64,000 nucleotides of DNA from Natronospirillum operosum (lineage in GTDB: Bacteria; Pseudomonadota; Gammaproteobacteria; Pseudomonadales; Natronospirillaceae), in NCBI RefSeq assembly GCF_004768465.1, contig NZ_SRMF01000006.1, forward strand, positions 1-64,000, read 5' to 3'. Shown here in pieces: positions 54,905 to 64,000 of this stretch. The position numbers were made by a program, and so were the translations under genes. The notes beneath the pieces were generated by a model. It did not search any database. It was not told where the DNA came from and was given only the letters and a program-made list of their open reading frames with translations. The first letter of the stretch is position 1. Each line of letters starts with the position of its first letter.

Positions 54905-57520
54905 TTAGCCCCCCTGCTGGGCTGGATCAGCCGTCAACTGCTCGCGCTTGCGCCGACCCAGCTGTAAAAGAGCAATCAGACCCAGCAGCAACAACGCCGG
55001 GATCCACATCAGTTCCGCTGGCGGCCGCTCGGCATCCAGCTCGACATATTCAATACGCCAGCCAAGGTCCAGGCCCTTCTGCCGGGCCACGGAACCGAAC
55101 TGAACGGTGTTCAGCACCAGGTCCGAGCCATCCTGACTGACATTGGCCAGCCCCAGATTGGCCAGCCGCTCGGTGCCGGTATCCGCCTGTTCGCCCAGCG
55201 GCAGCAGCATATAGGTCTCATAGTCGTCACCGGTCATGGTCATGCCGCTGACCCGCATACGCAGCTCGTGGCCTGCGGGCAGATCTTCGATCACCTCGGC
55301 GACATTGGCGCCGTCATAGCGATCCAGCGGCGGATGGACCATGTCCCACCAGAAACCGGGCCGGAACAGTGTGAAGGCAATCAGCAACAGCGCTACGGTT
55401 TCCCATATACGGGTTCTGGTCAGCCAGAAGCCCTGGGTCGCCGCCGCAAAAATGAGCATGGCCGTCAAGGCCGTGGTCACCACCATCATCAGGTGCCAGA
55501 TGCTCTCGATGTCGATCAGCAGCAGGCTGGTGTTGAAGATGAACATGAACGGCAATATCGCCGTGCGGATATCGTAGGCAAAGCCCTGAACACCGGTCAT
55601 GATCGGGTCCGCTCGGGACACGGCAGCGGCAGCATAGGCCGCCAGCCCTACCGGCGGTGTGTCGTCCGCCAGAATGCCGAAATAGAACACGAACAGGTGA
55701 GCCGCAATCAGGGGCACAATCAGGCCGTTCTGGGCGCCCAGCGACACGATCACCGGAGCCATCAGCGTGGATACCACGATGTAATTGGCCGTGGTCGGCA
55801 GGCCCATGCCCAGGATCAGGCTCATCACCGCCGTGAACAGCAGCATCAGGAACAGATTGCCGCCGGACAGGAATTCGACGAAGTCGGTCATGACCAGACC
55901 GATGCCGGTCAGCGTCACCGTGCCGACGACAATACCGGCCGCCGCTGTTGCCACACCGATACCGATCATGTTGCGCGAGCCGTTGATCAGGCCGTGGTAG
56001 AGGTCATTCATGCCCTCCCAGAGGCGGGCGGGCACATCACCACTGCGCCGGAACAGCGCCTTCAGGGGCCGTTGCGTCAGCACGATAAAGATCATGAACA
56101 TGGTGGCCCAGAACACGGACAGGCCGGGAGAGCGGCGCTCAACAGCCAGGAACCAGACCAGCATGACGACGGGCAGAATGTAGTACAGCCCGGATTTGAC
56201 GGTGGGCCCGACTTCGGGCAACTCCGTTATTTCCACGTCCGGGTTGTCCATGATCAGGTCAGGGAAGCGGCAGGCATACCAGATCAGTCCTATATAGGCC
56301 GCCAGTACCAGAGTCATGATCAGCGGTGTGGCAGCAGGCCCCATCAGCACCCGTATCCAGCCAATACCGTAATAGACCGCCAGGGTAATGATCGAGAGGC
56401 CGATAAACACCGTCAGGAAGCTGATCAGCGACCGCAGCAGGGTGGTCGGCTGGCGCCGCGGGATGCCTTTCATGTTGGCCTTGACGGCTTCCAGGTGCAC
56501 CATGTAGATCAGGGCAACGTAGGAAATCAGCGCCGGCAGAATGGCATGCGTGATGACTTCGATATAGGAAATACCCACATACTCGATCATCAGGAAGGCG
56601 GCCGCACCCATGATGGGCGGTGTCAACTGACCATTGGTGGACGAAGCCACCTCGACTGCACCCGCCTTGGTGCCGGAAAAGCCCACCCGCTTCATCAGCG
56701 GTATGGTAAAGGTACCCGTGGTCACCACGTTGGCGATCGACGACCCGGAAATGATACCGGTGGCGCCGGAGGCGACCACGGCCGCCTTGGCCGGACCGCC
56801 CCGCATGTGGCCCAGCAGCGAGAAGGCCACCTGAATGAAATAGTTGCCCGCGCCGGCCCGGTCCAGCAATGACCCGAACAGTACGAACAGAAATACAAAG
56901 CTGGCCGAGACCCCGATGGCGACACCAAAGACACCCTCGGTGGTCAGCCACTGGTGCGACATTATACGGCGGAAGCTGCGCCCGCTGTGCTGGATGACTT
57001 CCGGAAAATAGGGGCCGAAATAGGTGTAGATCAGAAATACGGCGACCACGATCACCAGGGGTTTGCCCAAGGCTCTGCGCGTGGCTTCCAGCAGCAGCAC
57101 CATGCCGACAGCAGCGAAGATCAGGTCCATGGTCAGGGGGCGGCCAGGCCGCACGGCCAGCGCCTCGTAATTGACCACCAGATACATTGCGGAAGCACTT
57201 GCCGCCAGAGCGAAGACCCAGTCGTACCAGGGCACACGATCCTGCGCGGCCCGCTTCATGGCAGGGAATGTCATGAACGCGAGAAAGATGGCAAATGCCA
57301 GGTGGATTGGTCGCATCATGGTGGTGGACAGCAGCGAGAATGGCGAGGCATTCCAGAGCTGAAACAATGCCCAGGCCAGGGCCACCGCTATAATAATCTT
57401 GCCGGTGATGCCACCCGGCATGCGCGCGCCGCTTTCTTTCTGCAGCAACTCCCTGATGCGGGTGTTGTCCGTTTCATCAATGGAAATATTGCTGCCAGCG
57501 GTCTTGGAATTATCCGTCAT
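54905..57520 (-). CDS. TAXI-type TRAP transporter, fused DctQM permease
   Basis: The 871-residue membrane protein fuses the small 4-helix and large 12-helix TRAP subunits, with family stretches SGATGIISGSSIANVVTTG and GMGLPTTANYI. A C-terminal extension (about 730-870) holds a soluble segment and a last helix. It works with the periplasmic TAXI receptor encoded just upstream. The ATG at 57520 follows AAAGG by nine bases. The substrate cannot be read from the sequence. Confidence 0.92.
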   Translation of the reverse strand: MTDNSKTAGSNISIDETDNTRIRELLQKESGARMPGGITGKIIIAVALAWALFQLWNASPFSLLSTTMMRPIHLAFAIFLAFMTFPAMKRAAQDRVPWYDWVFALAASASAMYLVVNYEALAVRPGRPLTMDLIFAAVGMVLLLEATRRALGKPLVIVVAVFLIYTYFGPYFPEVIQHSGRSFRRIMSHQWLTTEGVFGVAIGVSASFVFLFVLFGSLLDRAGAGNYFIQVAFSLLGHMRGGPAKAAVVASGATGIISGSSIANVVTTGTFTIPLMKRVGFSGTKAGAVEVASSTNGQLTPPIMGAAAFLMIEYVGISYIEVITHAILPALISYVALIYMVHLEAVKANMKGIPRRQPTTLLRSLISFLTVFIGLSIITLAVYYGIGWIRVLMGPAATPLIMTLVLAAYIGLIWYACRFPDLIMDNPDVEITELPEVGPTVKSGLYYILPVVMLVWFLAVERRSPGLSVFWATMFMIFIVLTQRPLKALFRRSGDVPARLWEGMNDLYHGLINGSRNMIGIGVATAAAGIVVGTVTLTGIGLVMTDFVEFLSGGNLFLMLLFTAVMSLILGMGLPTTANYIVVSTLMAPVIVSLGAQNGLIVPLIAAHLFVFYFGILADDTPPVGLAAYAAAAVSRADPIMTGVQGFAYDIRTAILPFMFIFNTSLLLIDIESIWHLMMVVTTALTAMLIFAAATQGFWLTRTRIWETVALLLIAFTLFRPGFWWDMVHPPLDRYDGANVAEVIEDLPAGHELRMRVSGMTMTGDDYETYMLLPLGEQADTGTERLANLGLANVSQDGSDLVLNTVQFGSVARQKGLDLGWRIEYVELDAERPPAELMWIPALLLLGLIALLQLGRRKREQLTADPAQQGG

Positions 57521-57645
57521 GAAAATATGCCTTTTGTGGAACCTGTCACCAAAAAATGCCGGACCGCTGTCAAGGCGGCCCGGCATCTCCTATCCCTGCT
57601 GAAGAGGACATGCCCTCTTCGTTTGCTGGGGGCAGGTGTGCCTGT

Positions 57646-58623
57646 TTACATCAGGCCCGCTTCACGGAAGTAACGCTCGGCACCCGGGTGCAGCGGTGCA
57701 GACAGACCTTCGGTAACCATGCTCTCACGCTCCAGCACCTGCAAGGCAGGGTGCAGTTCGCGGAAGCTTTCCAGGTTCTCGAACACGGCCTTGGTCACTT
57801 CATAAACCACGTCATCCGGGGTATCGGCTGAAGCCACGAAGGTGGCCGCCACACCGAAGGTGCTGACGTCTTCGTCATTGCCTCGATACATGCCACCCGG
57901 TACAGTCGCACGCGCATAGTAGGGGAACTCGGACAGCAGGCCGTCCACGGCATCACCGGTCACGTCAATCAGGCGGCTCTCACAGGCTGTGGTGGCTTCT
58001 TCGATGGCACCACTGGGGTGACCCACTACATAGATGATGGCGTCCACCTGGTTGTCGCACAAGGCAGCAGACATCTGCGAAGCCACCAGATCAGAAGCCT
58101 GCGAGTAGATGCCGAAATCCTTGCCCTGATATTCCAGCAGCTGCGTCAGCGTCGCACGCTGACCGGAGCCCGGGTTACCCACGTTGACGCGCATGCCTTC
58201 CAGCTCGTCAAAATGGCTGACACCGGCGTCGTTACGTGCAACTACGGTGAAGGGCTCCGGGTGCAGGGCAAAAACGGCCCGCAGGTCCTCATAAGCATCA
58301 TCTTCAAACTGGACGATGCCATTGATGGCGTTGTACTGGACGTCACTCTGGACGATACCGAAGTCCAGCTCACCGTCACGAATGGTGTTGATGTTGAACA
58401 CCGAACCGCCGGTGCTTTCCACACCACAGCGTATACCATGCTCGGAACGATTGGCATTGACCAAACGACAGATGGCACCGCCCGCAGGATAATAGACACC
58501 GGTAACGCCACCCGTACCAATGCTGATGAATTCGTTGGCGGCGGCGCTGGAAGCCACGCCCATGGAAACCGCCAGCCCGACGGTAGCCAGCCCGGCTGTG
58601 ATGGATTTCTTAAGGTGTTTCAT
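57646..58623 (-). CDS. TAXI-family TRAP substrate-binding protein
   Basis: The 325-residue product starts with a Sec signal peptide (about 1-33, ending SSAAA) and the TAXI hallmark FISIGTGGVTGVYYPAGGAI. It is the periplasmic receptor for the fused permease 125 bases downstream. The ATG at 58623 follows GGAG by six bases and is preferred to one four codons earlier. Confidence 0.93.
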   Translation of the reverse strand: MKHLKKSITAGLATVGLAVSMGVASSAAANEFISIGTGGVTGVYYPAGGAICRLVNANRSEHGIRCGVESTGGSVFNINTIRDGELDFGIVQSDVQYNAINGIVQFEDDAYEDLRAVFALHPEPFTVVARNDAGVSHFDELEGMRVNVGNPGSGQRATLTQLLEYQGKDFGIYSQASDLVASQMSAALCDNQVDAIIYVVGHPSGAIEEATTACESRLIDVTGDAVDGLLSEFPYYARATVPGGMYRGNDEDVSTFGVAATFVASADTPDDVVYEVTKAVFENLESFRELHPALQVLERESMVTEGLSAPLHPGAERYFREAGLM

Positions 58624-58773
58624 GTGTCGCTCCATTTACAATTGTAATTCTGAATTATTGGTTTTTCTCTGTCAGTTCCATTTCACAATGGACTAAGCTT
58701 GCAACCAGTGTACCGAGGTTGCAATGCTGCCTCTAGCATAATACGAAACTGGGCTTTGGCAAGGAAGAAGACC
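58624..58773. promoter_or_regulatory. Divergent region with TTGCAACC dyad operator
   Basis: An 8-bp perfect inverted repeat, TTGCAACC (58699-58706) and GGTTGCAA (58717-58724), sits between the divergent TAXI receptor and aminotransferase genes. It is a good candidate for a shared regulator site. Confidence 0.6.
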
Positions 58774-60033
58774 ATGACTCCGGAACTGACTCTGGCTCCG
58801 CATCTGCGCAGCCTTCCCCACTCGGAAACTCTGCGCATCAACGAGCGCTGTGAACGGCTGGCGCTGCACCGGCCAGTGGTGCGCTTTGGCTTTGGCCAAT
58901 CGCCCTTCCCGGTGCCGGACCGACTGCAACGCGCACTGGCGGAACATGCGCATGAAAAGGCCTATGCGCCTGTCCAGGGGCTGGCCGAACTGCGCACCGC
59001 TGTGGCCGACTTCCATCGCCGGGAGGATAGCGTCGACTGGCACGCCGATCGTGTGCTGATCGGCCCCGGCAGCAAGCTGCTGATCTACGCGGCATTGGCG
59101 GCCTTTCGGGAAGCCCATGTGTTCCTGACCAGCCCCAGTTGGGTGTCCTATGCACCACAGGCTCAGCTTGCCGGGCATCAGGTCACTCGCCTGGCCAGCC
59201 GAGCTGAAAACCAGTGGCGACTGCAACCGGAGGATCTGGCCGCAGCCTGCCGCACAGTGTCGACCGCCCTGCCCCGCATCCTGATTCTGAACTTCCCCAA
59301 CAATCCGGCCGGCAGCAGCTACGAAGAGGCGCACCTGCAGGCGCTGGCCGAGGTGGCCCGGCAACACGAAGTGCTGGTGATCAGTGACGAGATCTATGGC
59401 CGTCTGCATCACCAGGGTGCTCACAGCTCCTTTGCCGAATACTATCCGGAAGGCACGCTGGTAACCGGCGGCCTGTCCAAGTGGTGTGGTGCCGGCGGCT
59501 GGCGGCTGGGCATACTGCATATTCCCGAGGCTCTTGAGGCCACGCTCAAGCCAATCCTGCTCGGTGTGGCTTCCGAAACCTGGTCCTGTGTCTCGACCCC
59601 CATCCAGCGGGCAGCTGTTGCGGCCTATTCCGGCCACCCTGAGATCGAACAATTTGTTGCACGCCAGCGCACCGTGCTGGGCCATATAGGTCGTGCCGCT
59701 ACCGAGCGTCTCAACAACATGGAAGTCCGCACTGCATTCCCGGAAGGAGGCTTCTATCTGTTCCCGGATTTTGAACTCTGGCGACCGGCGCTGGCGGCCC
59801 GAGGTATCCGGACCGCTGCGGAGTTGTGCGAACACCTGTTGGCGGAGGCCGGAGTAGCCCTGCTGCCCGGCAGCGCCTTCGGCATGCCGGCGGACCAACT
59901 GACGACGCGTCTTTCCTACGTGAACATAGATGGAGCAGCGGCGCTCGACGCCAGCACAGACCTTGACACCATTGCCGAGCCGGTGCTGCAGGGCATCGAG
60001 CTGATCCATGGATGGTTGCGACCGAAAGTCTGA
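58774..60033 (+). CDS. Class I/II PLP-dependent aminotransferase
   Basis: The 419-residue product is an aspartate-aminotransferase-fold enzyme. Visible are NFPNNPAG, the SDEIYG aspartate and the PLP lysine in LSKWCGAGGWRLG. The substrate is not evident. Its divergence from the TAXI-TRAP genes suggests it may act on the imported compound or its product. The ATG at 58774 follows AAGGAAG. A longer frame from 58699 would cover the dyad and is rejected. Confidence 0.87.
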   Translation: MTPELTLAPHLRSLPHSETLRINERCERLALHRPVVRFGFGQSPFPVPDRLQRALAEHAHEKAYAPVQGLAELRTAVADFHRREDSVDWHADRVLIGPGSKLLIYAALAAFREAHVFLTSPSWVSYAPQAQLAGHQVTRLASRAENQWRLQPEDLAAACRTVSTALPRILILNFPNNPAGSSYEEAHLQALAEVARQHEVLVISDEIYGRLHHQGAHSSFAEYYPEGTLVTGGLSKWCGAGGWRLGILHIPEALEATLKPILLGVASETWSCVSTPIQRAAVAAYSGHPEIEQFVARQRTVLGHIGRAATERLNNMEVRTAFPEGGFYLFPDFELWRPALAARGIRTAAELCEHLLAEAGVALLPGSAFGMPADQLTTRLSYVNIDGAAALDASTDLDTIAEPVLQGIELIHGWLRPKV

Positions 60034-60111
60034 CTTTCAGAGGCCTTGCACCAAATAAGCCTGTAAATAATTCTGGACGCCCCTTTTTGGTTCAATGCCA
60101 CCGAAACCGAT

Positions 60112-60139
60112 TTGTCGGTAGGACAATTTGCTCTATAGT
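60112..60139 (+). promoter_or_regulatory. Candidate aapJ promoter
   Basis: TTGTCG (60112-60117) and TATAGT (60134-60139) with a 16-base spacer, leaving a leader of about 160 nt before aapJ. Confidence 0.55.
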
Positions 60140-60307
60140 CACGGGGCGTTCTGCACTCGTAAAGTGAGTGTCAGCAAGGGCTGCCGGTTCTTTCGGCACA
60201 GACAGGGCATCACAATAACAACAGTTGGCCTGTCTATTGCTTTTCCGACGCCAGCAGACTGACGTAGGACTGCGCAAGAAAATCAATAACGAGCATTGGA
60301 GCAACAC

Positions 60308-61324
60308 ATGAAAAAACTCGCTACCGTAGCCGCCAGCATTGCTGCGGCACTCACTTTCTCGGCGGCTGCTCAGGCAGCTACTCTGGATGATGTCCAGAGC
60401 CGTGACACGCTGCGCTGTGGCGTCAGCGACGGTCTGCCGGGCTTCTCCGTTACCGATTCTGACGGCAACTGGGTAGGCCTGGATGTCGACACCTGTAAAG
60501 CCGTTGCCGCTGCCGTTCTGGGCGACGCGGACAAGGTCGAGTTTGTATCGCTGACTGCTGTCGAGCGTTTCACTGCTCTGCAGTCGGGTGAAGTCGACAT
60601 GCTGTCGCGCAACACCACCTGGACCACTACCCGTGATGCCTCTCTGGGTATCAACTTCACCGGCACCAACTACTATGATGGTCAGGGCTTCCTGATCAAC
60701 ACTGACCTGGGCGTCACCAGTGCTACCGAACTGGATGGTGCGGCCGTCTGTGTAGCCTCCGGTACCACCACCGAACTCAACCTGGCCGACTACTTCGAAG
60801 CCCAGGGCATGAGCTTCGAGCCGGTGCTTTATGATACCTCCGACCAGACCGTGGCCGGTTTCGAAGCAGGCCGCTGTGACGTTCTGACTTCCGACACCTC
60901 CCAGCTGGCCGCTCTGCGCATTCAGCTGAGCGATCCGGAAGGCGCCATGATCCTGCCCGAAATCATCTCCAAGGAGCCGCTCGGACCGGCTGTGCGTCAG
61001 GGTGACGACCAGTGGTTCAACATTGTGAAGTGGGCCCTGTTCCTGCAGGTCAACGCTGAAGAGTATGGTGTGAGCAGCAGCAATGTCGATGACATGCTGG
61101 AATCTGACGATCCGAACGTCAGCCGTATCGTCGGCACGTCCGGTGATCTGGGTTCACTGCTGGGTCTGCCTTCTGACTGGGGTTACCAGATCATCAGCCA
61201 GGTCGGCAACTATGCCGAGATGTTCGAGCGCAATGTCGGCCCCGACACTCCGCTGGAACTGGAGCGTGGCACCAATGCTCTGTGGACTGATGGCGGCATC
61301 ATGTATGCACCGCCGGTACGCTGA
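60308..61324 (+). CDS. aapJ: General L-amino acid ABC transporter, substrate-binding protein AapJ
   Basis: The 338-residue product has a signal peptide (about 1-23, cut after AAQA) and a type 3 solute-binding fold, with TLRCGVSDGLPGFS at the start of the mature protein. Two cysteines at the family positions and the closing segment DGGIMYAPPVR match AapJ/BztA. It collects amino acids in the periplasm for AapQMP. The ATG at 60308 follows GGAG by six bases. Confidence 0.93.
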   Translation: MKKLATVAASIAAALTFSAAAQAATLDDVQSRDTLRCGVSDGLPGFSVTDSDGNWVGLDVDTCKAVAAAVLGDADKVEFVSLTAVERFTALQSGEVDMLSRNTTWTTTRDASLGINFTGTNYYDGQGFLINTDLGVTSATELDGAAVCVASGTTTELNLADYFEAQGMSFEPVLYDTSDQTVAGFEAGRCDVLTSDTSQLAALRIQLSDPEGAMILPEIISKEPLGPAVRQGDDQWFNIVKWALFLQVNAEEYGVSSSNVDDMLESDDPNVSRIVGTSGDLGSLLGLPSDWGYQIISQVGNYAEMFERNVGPDTPLELERGTNALWTDGGIMYAPPVR

Positions 61325-61351
61325 TCAGCCCGTCTGATTCAGTGTAGGTCC

Positions 61352-61409
61352 GGTACCCCGGGAAACCGGGGTACCATTCTGACAGCAGGGTACTGCGGTG
61401 CCCTGCTGT
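61352..61409 (+). promoter_or_regulatory. Two intercistronic hairpins between aapJ and aapQ
   Basis: The first hairpin is a perfect 10-bp stem GGTACCCCGG/CCGGGGTACC with a GAAA loop (61352-61375). The second is ACAGCAGGG/CCCTGCTGT with a 10-base loop (61382-61409). Neither has a T tract. Such hairpins after a binding-protein gene usually stabilise its mRNA and lower expression of the permease genes. Confidence 0.8.
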
Positions 61410-61440
61410 TGGTCGTATCTAGGGAGCGATCTTCTCTGTC

Positions 61441-62628
61441 ATGAAACACAACCTGAATTCCACTCAACGCAGTTGGTTCAATATCAACGACCCCAGAGTG
61501 CGCAGCGTGATCTATCAGATCCTGATCATTCTCGGCGTCATCTGGGCCGTTATGACCATAGCAGGCAATGTTGTTGCCAACCTTGAGGCCCGCGGTATTG
61601 CCACCGGCTTCCGCTTTCTCGGCGAACGCGCCGGGTTTGGTGTCTCCCAGGCACTGATTGAATACTCTTCGAATTCCACCTATGGCCGCGTCTTCTTTGT
61701 CGGCCTGCTGAATACCCTGCTGGTCTCCGCCATGGGTATTGTCGCCGCCACCTTTCTCGGTCTCTTTGTGGGCCTTGGCCGGCTGACACCCAACTGGCTG
61801 GTACGCAAGATCTGCATGGTCTATATCGAGATCTTCCGCAATATCCCGGTACTGCTGCAGATATTCTTCTGGTACTACGTGGTCCTGCAGACGCTGCCAC
61901 GTCCGAATCAGAGCATCGCCCTGCTCGGTGACCTGGTCTTCATCAATGTCCGGGGAGCCTATGCGCCGAGACCGATACTGGAAAGCGGTATCGGTATCCT
62001 GACCACCATGCTGATACTGGCCGTCGTCGCGGTCATTGCCCTCACCATATGGGCTCGTCGTCGCAAGCGCGATACCGGTGAAGAGTTTCCGGTACTCTGG
62101 ACCTCATTGGGCATTCTGGTCGGCACCATGACTGTCGGCTACATCGCCACCGGTCAGCCACTGGTGTTTGAAATCCCCGAGCTGCGGGGCTTCAGCTTTG
62201 ATGGCGGCATGCGTCTGCGTCCGGAACTGCTGGCGCTCTGGCTGGCACTGACCATCTACACCAGCACCTTCATTGCCGAGATCATCCGCTCCGGCATCCA
62301 GTCGGTTTCACACGGTCAGACCGAGGCCTGTCGGGCCCTGTCGCTGTCCGAACGCCAACGCATGAAGCTGGTGGTACTGCCGCAGGCACTGCGGGTCATA
62401 GTGCCGCCACTGACCAGCCAGTACCTGAACCTGACCAAGAACTCATCGCTGGCGGTGGCCATCGGCTACCCGGACCTGGTGTCGGTATTCCAGGGGACGG
62501 CCCTCAACCAGACCGGACAGGCCATAGAAATCGTCGGCATGACGATGGCGGTCTATCTGCTGATCAGCCTGCTGGTTTCCGCCTTCATGAACTGGTTCAA
62601 CAAGCGCGTCGCGCTGGTGGAGCGATAA
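61441..62628 (+). CDS. aapQ: General L-amino acid ABC transporter permease AapQ
   Basis: The 395-residue inner-membrane permease has an N-terminal helix, a long segment typical of AapQ/BztB, and a C-terminal core with the ATPase-docking EAA loop (QTEACRALSLSERQRMKLVVLPQA). It pairs with AapM. It is separated from aapM by one base. Confidence 0.93.
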   Translation: MKHNLNSTQRSWFNINDPRVRSVIYQILIILGVIWAVMTIAGNVVANLEARGIATGFRFLGERAGFGVSQALIEYSSNSTYGRVFFVGLLNTLLVSAMGIVAATFLGLFVGLGRLTPNWLVRKICMVYIEIFRNIPVLLQIFFWYYVVLQTLPRPNQSIALLGDLVFINVRGAYAPRPILESGIGILTTMLILAVVAVIALTIWARRRKRDTGEEFPVLWTSLGILVGTMTVGYIATGQPLVFEIPELRGFSFDGGMRLRPELLALWLALTIYTSTFIAEIIRSGIQSVSHGQTEACRALSLSERQRMKLVVLPQALRVIVPPLTSQYLNLTKNSSLAVAIGYPDLVSVFQGTALNQTGQAIEIVGMTMAVYLLISLLVSAFMNWFNKRVALVER

Positions 62629-62629
62629 C

Positions 62630-63724
62630 ATGCCTTTTACTCCGACACCTGCGCGTCCGGCCCCGATCTCCCAGATGGGTGTCATCGGCTGGCTGCGCAA
62701 GAATCTGTTTTCCAATATTCCCAATACGCTGCTGAGCCTGGTGGCGCTGTATGTCGTCTGGCAGGTCCTGTCGTCCGTCATCAGTTGGGCTTTCATCAAT
62801 GCCGACTGGGTTGGCAGCAGCCGGGCAGACTGCACCAGCGACGGGGCCTGCTGGGTCTTCGTCAGCGTACGCCTCAACCAGTTCATCTACGGTTTCTACC
62901 CGGCTGAGGCACGCTGGCGACCCAACCTGGCCTTTGCCCTGCTGGTCGGCTTTCTGATCTGGCTGGCTGTGCCGCGCATTCCCTACAAGAAGCTGGGCGG
63001 CATTCTGGCGCTGACGGCATTTCCGGTGGCGGCCTACTTCCTGCTCTATGGCGGTGCCTTTGGCCTGCCGGTTGTGCCGACCAGCCGCTGGGGCGGTCTG
63101 CTGCTGACCATCGTACTGGCCGTGATCGGCATCGTGCTGGCCATGCCCATCGGCATTGCGCTGGCCCTGGGCCGACGCAGCAACATGCCGGCCGTGCGTC
63201 TGGTCTGTACCATCTTTATCGAGTTCTGGCGCGGTGTACCACTGATCACCATTCTGTTCATGGCATCCGTCATGCTGCCGCTGTTCTTTGCCGAAGGGGT
63301 ATCGATTGACCGCCTGATCAGGGCGCTGATCGGTATCACGCTGTTCCAGTCAGCCTATATGGCGGAAGTGGTGCGCGGCGGCCTGCAGGCGCTGGGCAAG
63401 GGGCAGTACGAAGCCGCCGACGCCCTCGGGTTGTCCTACTGGCAGAAGATGAACCTGATCATTCTGCCGCAGGCACTGAAGATCATGATCCCCGGCATCG
63501 TGAACACTACCATTTCCCTGTGGAAGGACACCAGTCTGGTGGTCATCATCGGTCTGCTCGAGGTGCTGGGTCAGGTACGCCAGGCACTGGCCGACCCCAA
63601 CTGGCTGGGCTTCCCGGCCGAAGGCTATATCTTTGCAGCCCTGACCTTCTGGGTTTTCTGTTTCAGCATGTCGCGGTTCAGCCAGTATCTGGAAAGACGC
63701 CTCGACACCGGCCACAAGAATTAA
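62630..63724 (+). CDS. aapM: General L-amino acid ABC transporter permease AapM
   Basis: The 364-residue partner permease has the EAA loop KGQYEAADALGLSYWQKMNL and a family insert between helices 2 and 3 with two cysteines (about 64-70). It ends 13 bases before the aapP start. Together with AapQ it forms the channel. Confidence 0.93.
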   Translation: MPFTPTPARPAPISQMGVIGWLRKNLFSNIPNTLLSLVALYVVWQVLSSVISWAFINADWVGSSRADCTSDGACWVFVSVRLNQFIYGFYPAEARWRPNLAFALLVGFLIWLAVPRIPYKKLGGILALTAFPVAAYFLLYGGAFGLPVVPTSRWGGLLLTIVLAVIGIVLAMPIGIALALGRRSNMPAVRLVCTIFIEFWRGVPLITILFMASVMLPLFFAEGVSIDRLIRALIGITLFQSAYMAEVVRGGLQALGKGQYEAADALGLSYWQKMNLIILPQALKIMIPGIVNTTISLWKDTSLVVIIGLLEVLGQVRQALADPNWLGFPAEGYIFAALTFWVFCFSMSRFSQYLERRLDTGHKN

Positions 63725-63737
63725 CGGAGCGACAGTC

Positions 63738-64000
63738 ATGACAACCAATGAAAAAACGGAGTACAACGGCCCGGCCATCGAAATCAAGGGCATGAACAAG
63801 TGGTACGGTGACTTTCACGTTCTGAAGGACATCAATCTGGAAGTCGCCCGGGGCGAGCGCATCGTCATCTGTGGCCCTTCGGGTTCCGGCAAATCGACCC
63901 TGATTCGCTGCATCAACCGGCTGGAAGAGCACCAGGAAGGTGACATCATTGTCGACGGCATGCCCCTGATCAACGACCTCAAGAAGATCAATGCGATCCG
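63738..64000 (+). CDS. aapP: General L-amino acid ABC transporter ATP-binding protein AapP (partial)
   Basis: Only the first 87 codons are inside the window. They contain the A-loop aromatic (KWYGDFHVLKD) and the Walker A motif GPSGSGKST, as in GlnQ/AapP ATPases. ACGGAGC lies about seven bases before the ATG. The gene continues beyond position 64000. Confidence 0.92.
   Translation, partial: MTTNEKTEYNGPAIEIKGMNKWYGDFHVLKDINLEVARGERIVICGPSGSGKSTLIRCINRLEEHQEGDIIVDGMPLINDLKKINAI

Overview
The window comes from a high-GC gammaproteobacterium, probably marine or halophilic. The evidence is the gene order bamD / rluD-pgeF-clpB, an Escherichia-type long IlvC with an IlvY regulator, an rrn leader with boxA at the left edge, and a complete glycine betaine demethylation pathway. 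An Oceanospirillales- or Pseudomonadales-like host fits best, but the genus cannot be fixed from the sequence alone.

Layout. 1-230: promoter and leader of a leftward rRNA operon whose 16S gene lies outside the window. 318-830: low-complexity and 82-bp tandem repeats. 831-4187 (minus): msrQ-msrP, then pssA and ilvY. 4420-23072: a one-carbon block with a GbdR-like GlxA-family regulator, a dimethylglycine dehydrogenase-like oxidase, glycine betaine monooxygenase (gbcA and gbcB, divergent), tetrameric sarcosine oxidase (soxBDAG) and NAD-dependent formate dehydrogenase (fdsGBA-fdhD-fdsD). Together they strip the methyl groups from glycine betaine to give glycine and carry the C1 units towards CO2. 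23266-33211: a membrane GDPD, mgtE behind a long structured leader, an ABC-F ATPase flanked by duplicated repeat elements, a LytTR two-component pair, and ilvC. 33351-40438: an EAL-HDOD protein, acetolactate synthase (ilvI-ilvH), a TetR regulator, and glutarate catabolism (CoA-transferase plus gcdH). 40643-48505: clpB, pgeF, rluD, bamD, a methyltransferase and an L,D-transpeptidase.

48506-52333 is an accessory segment. It holds a possibly frameshifted small membrane protein, a decayed IS3-family transposase, an AT-richer two-gene operon of unknown function, a coding remnant and two 87-bp repeats carrying the 3' end of the neighbouring tRNA-Leu(CAA). 52639-64000: an EAL-CBS-GGDEF protein, UspA, a TAXI-TRAP transporter, an aminotransferase and the general amino acid ABC transporter aapJQM(P), with aapP cut by the window end.

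The least explained signals are: two families of structured intergenic repeats (97-bp and 102-bp) whose stems covary between copies and which lie beside gene 3' ends; the switch-like leader of mgtE; the two-gene unknown operon beside tRNA-Leu; and an ATGnCTGA overlap shared by five gene pairs.
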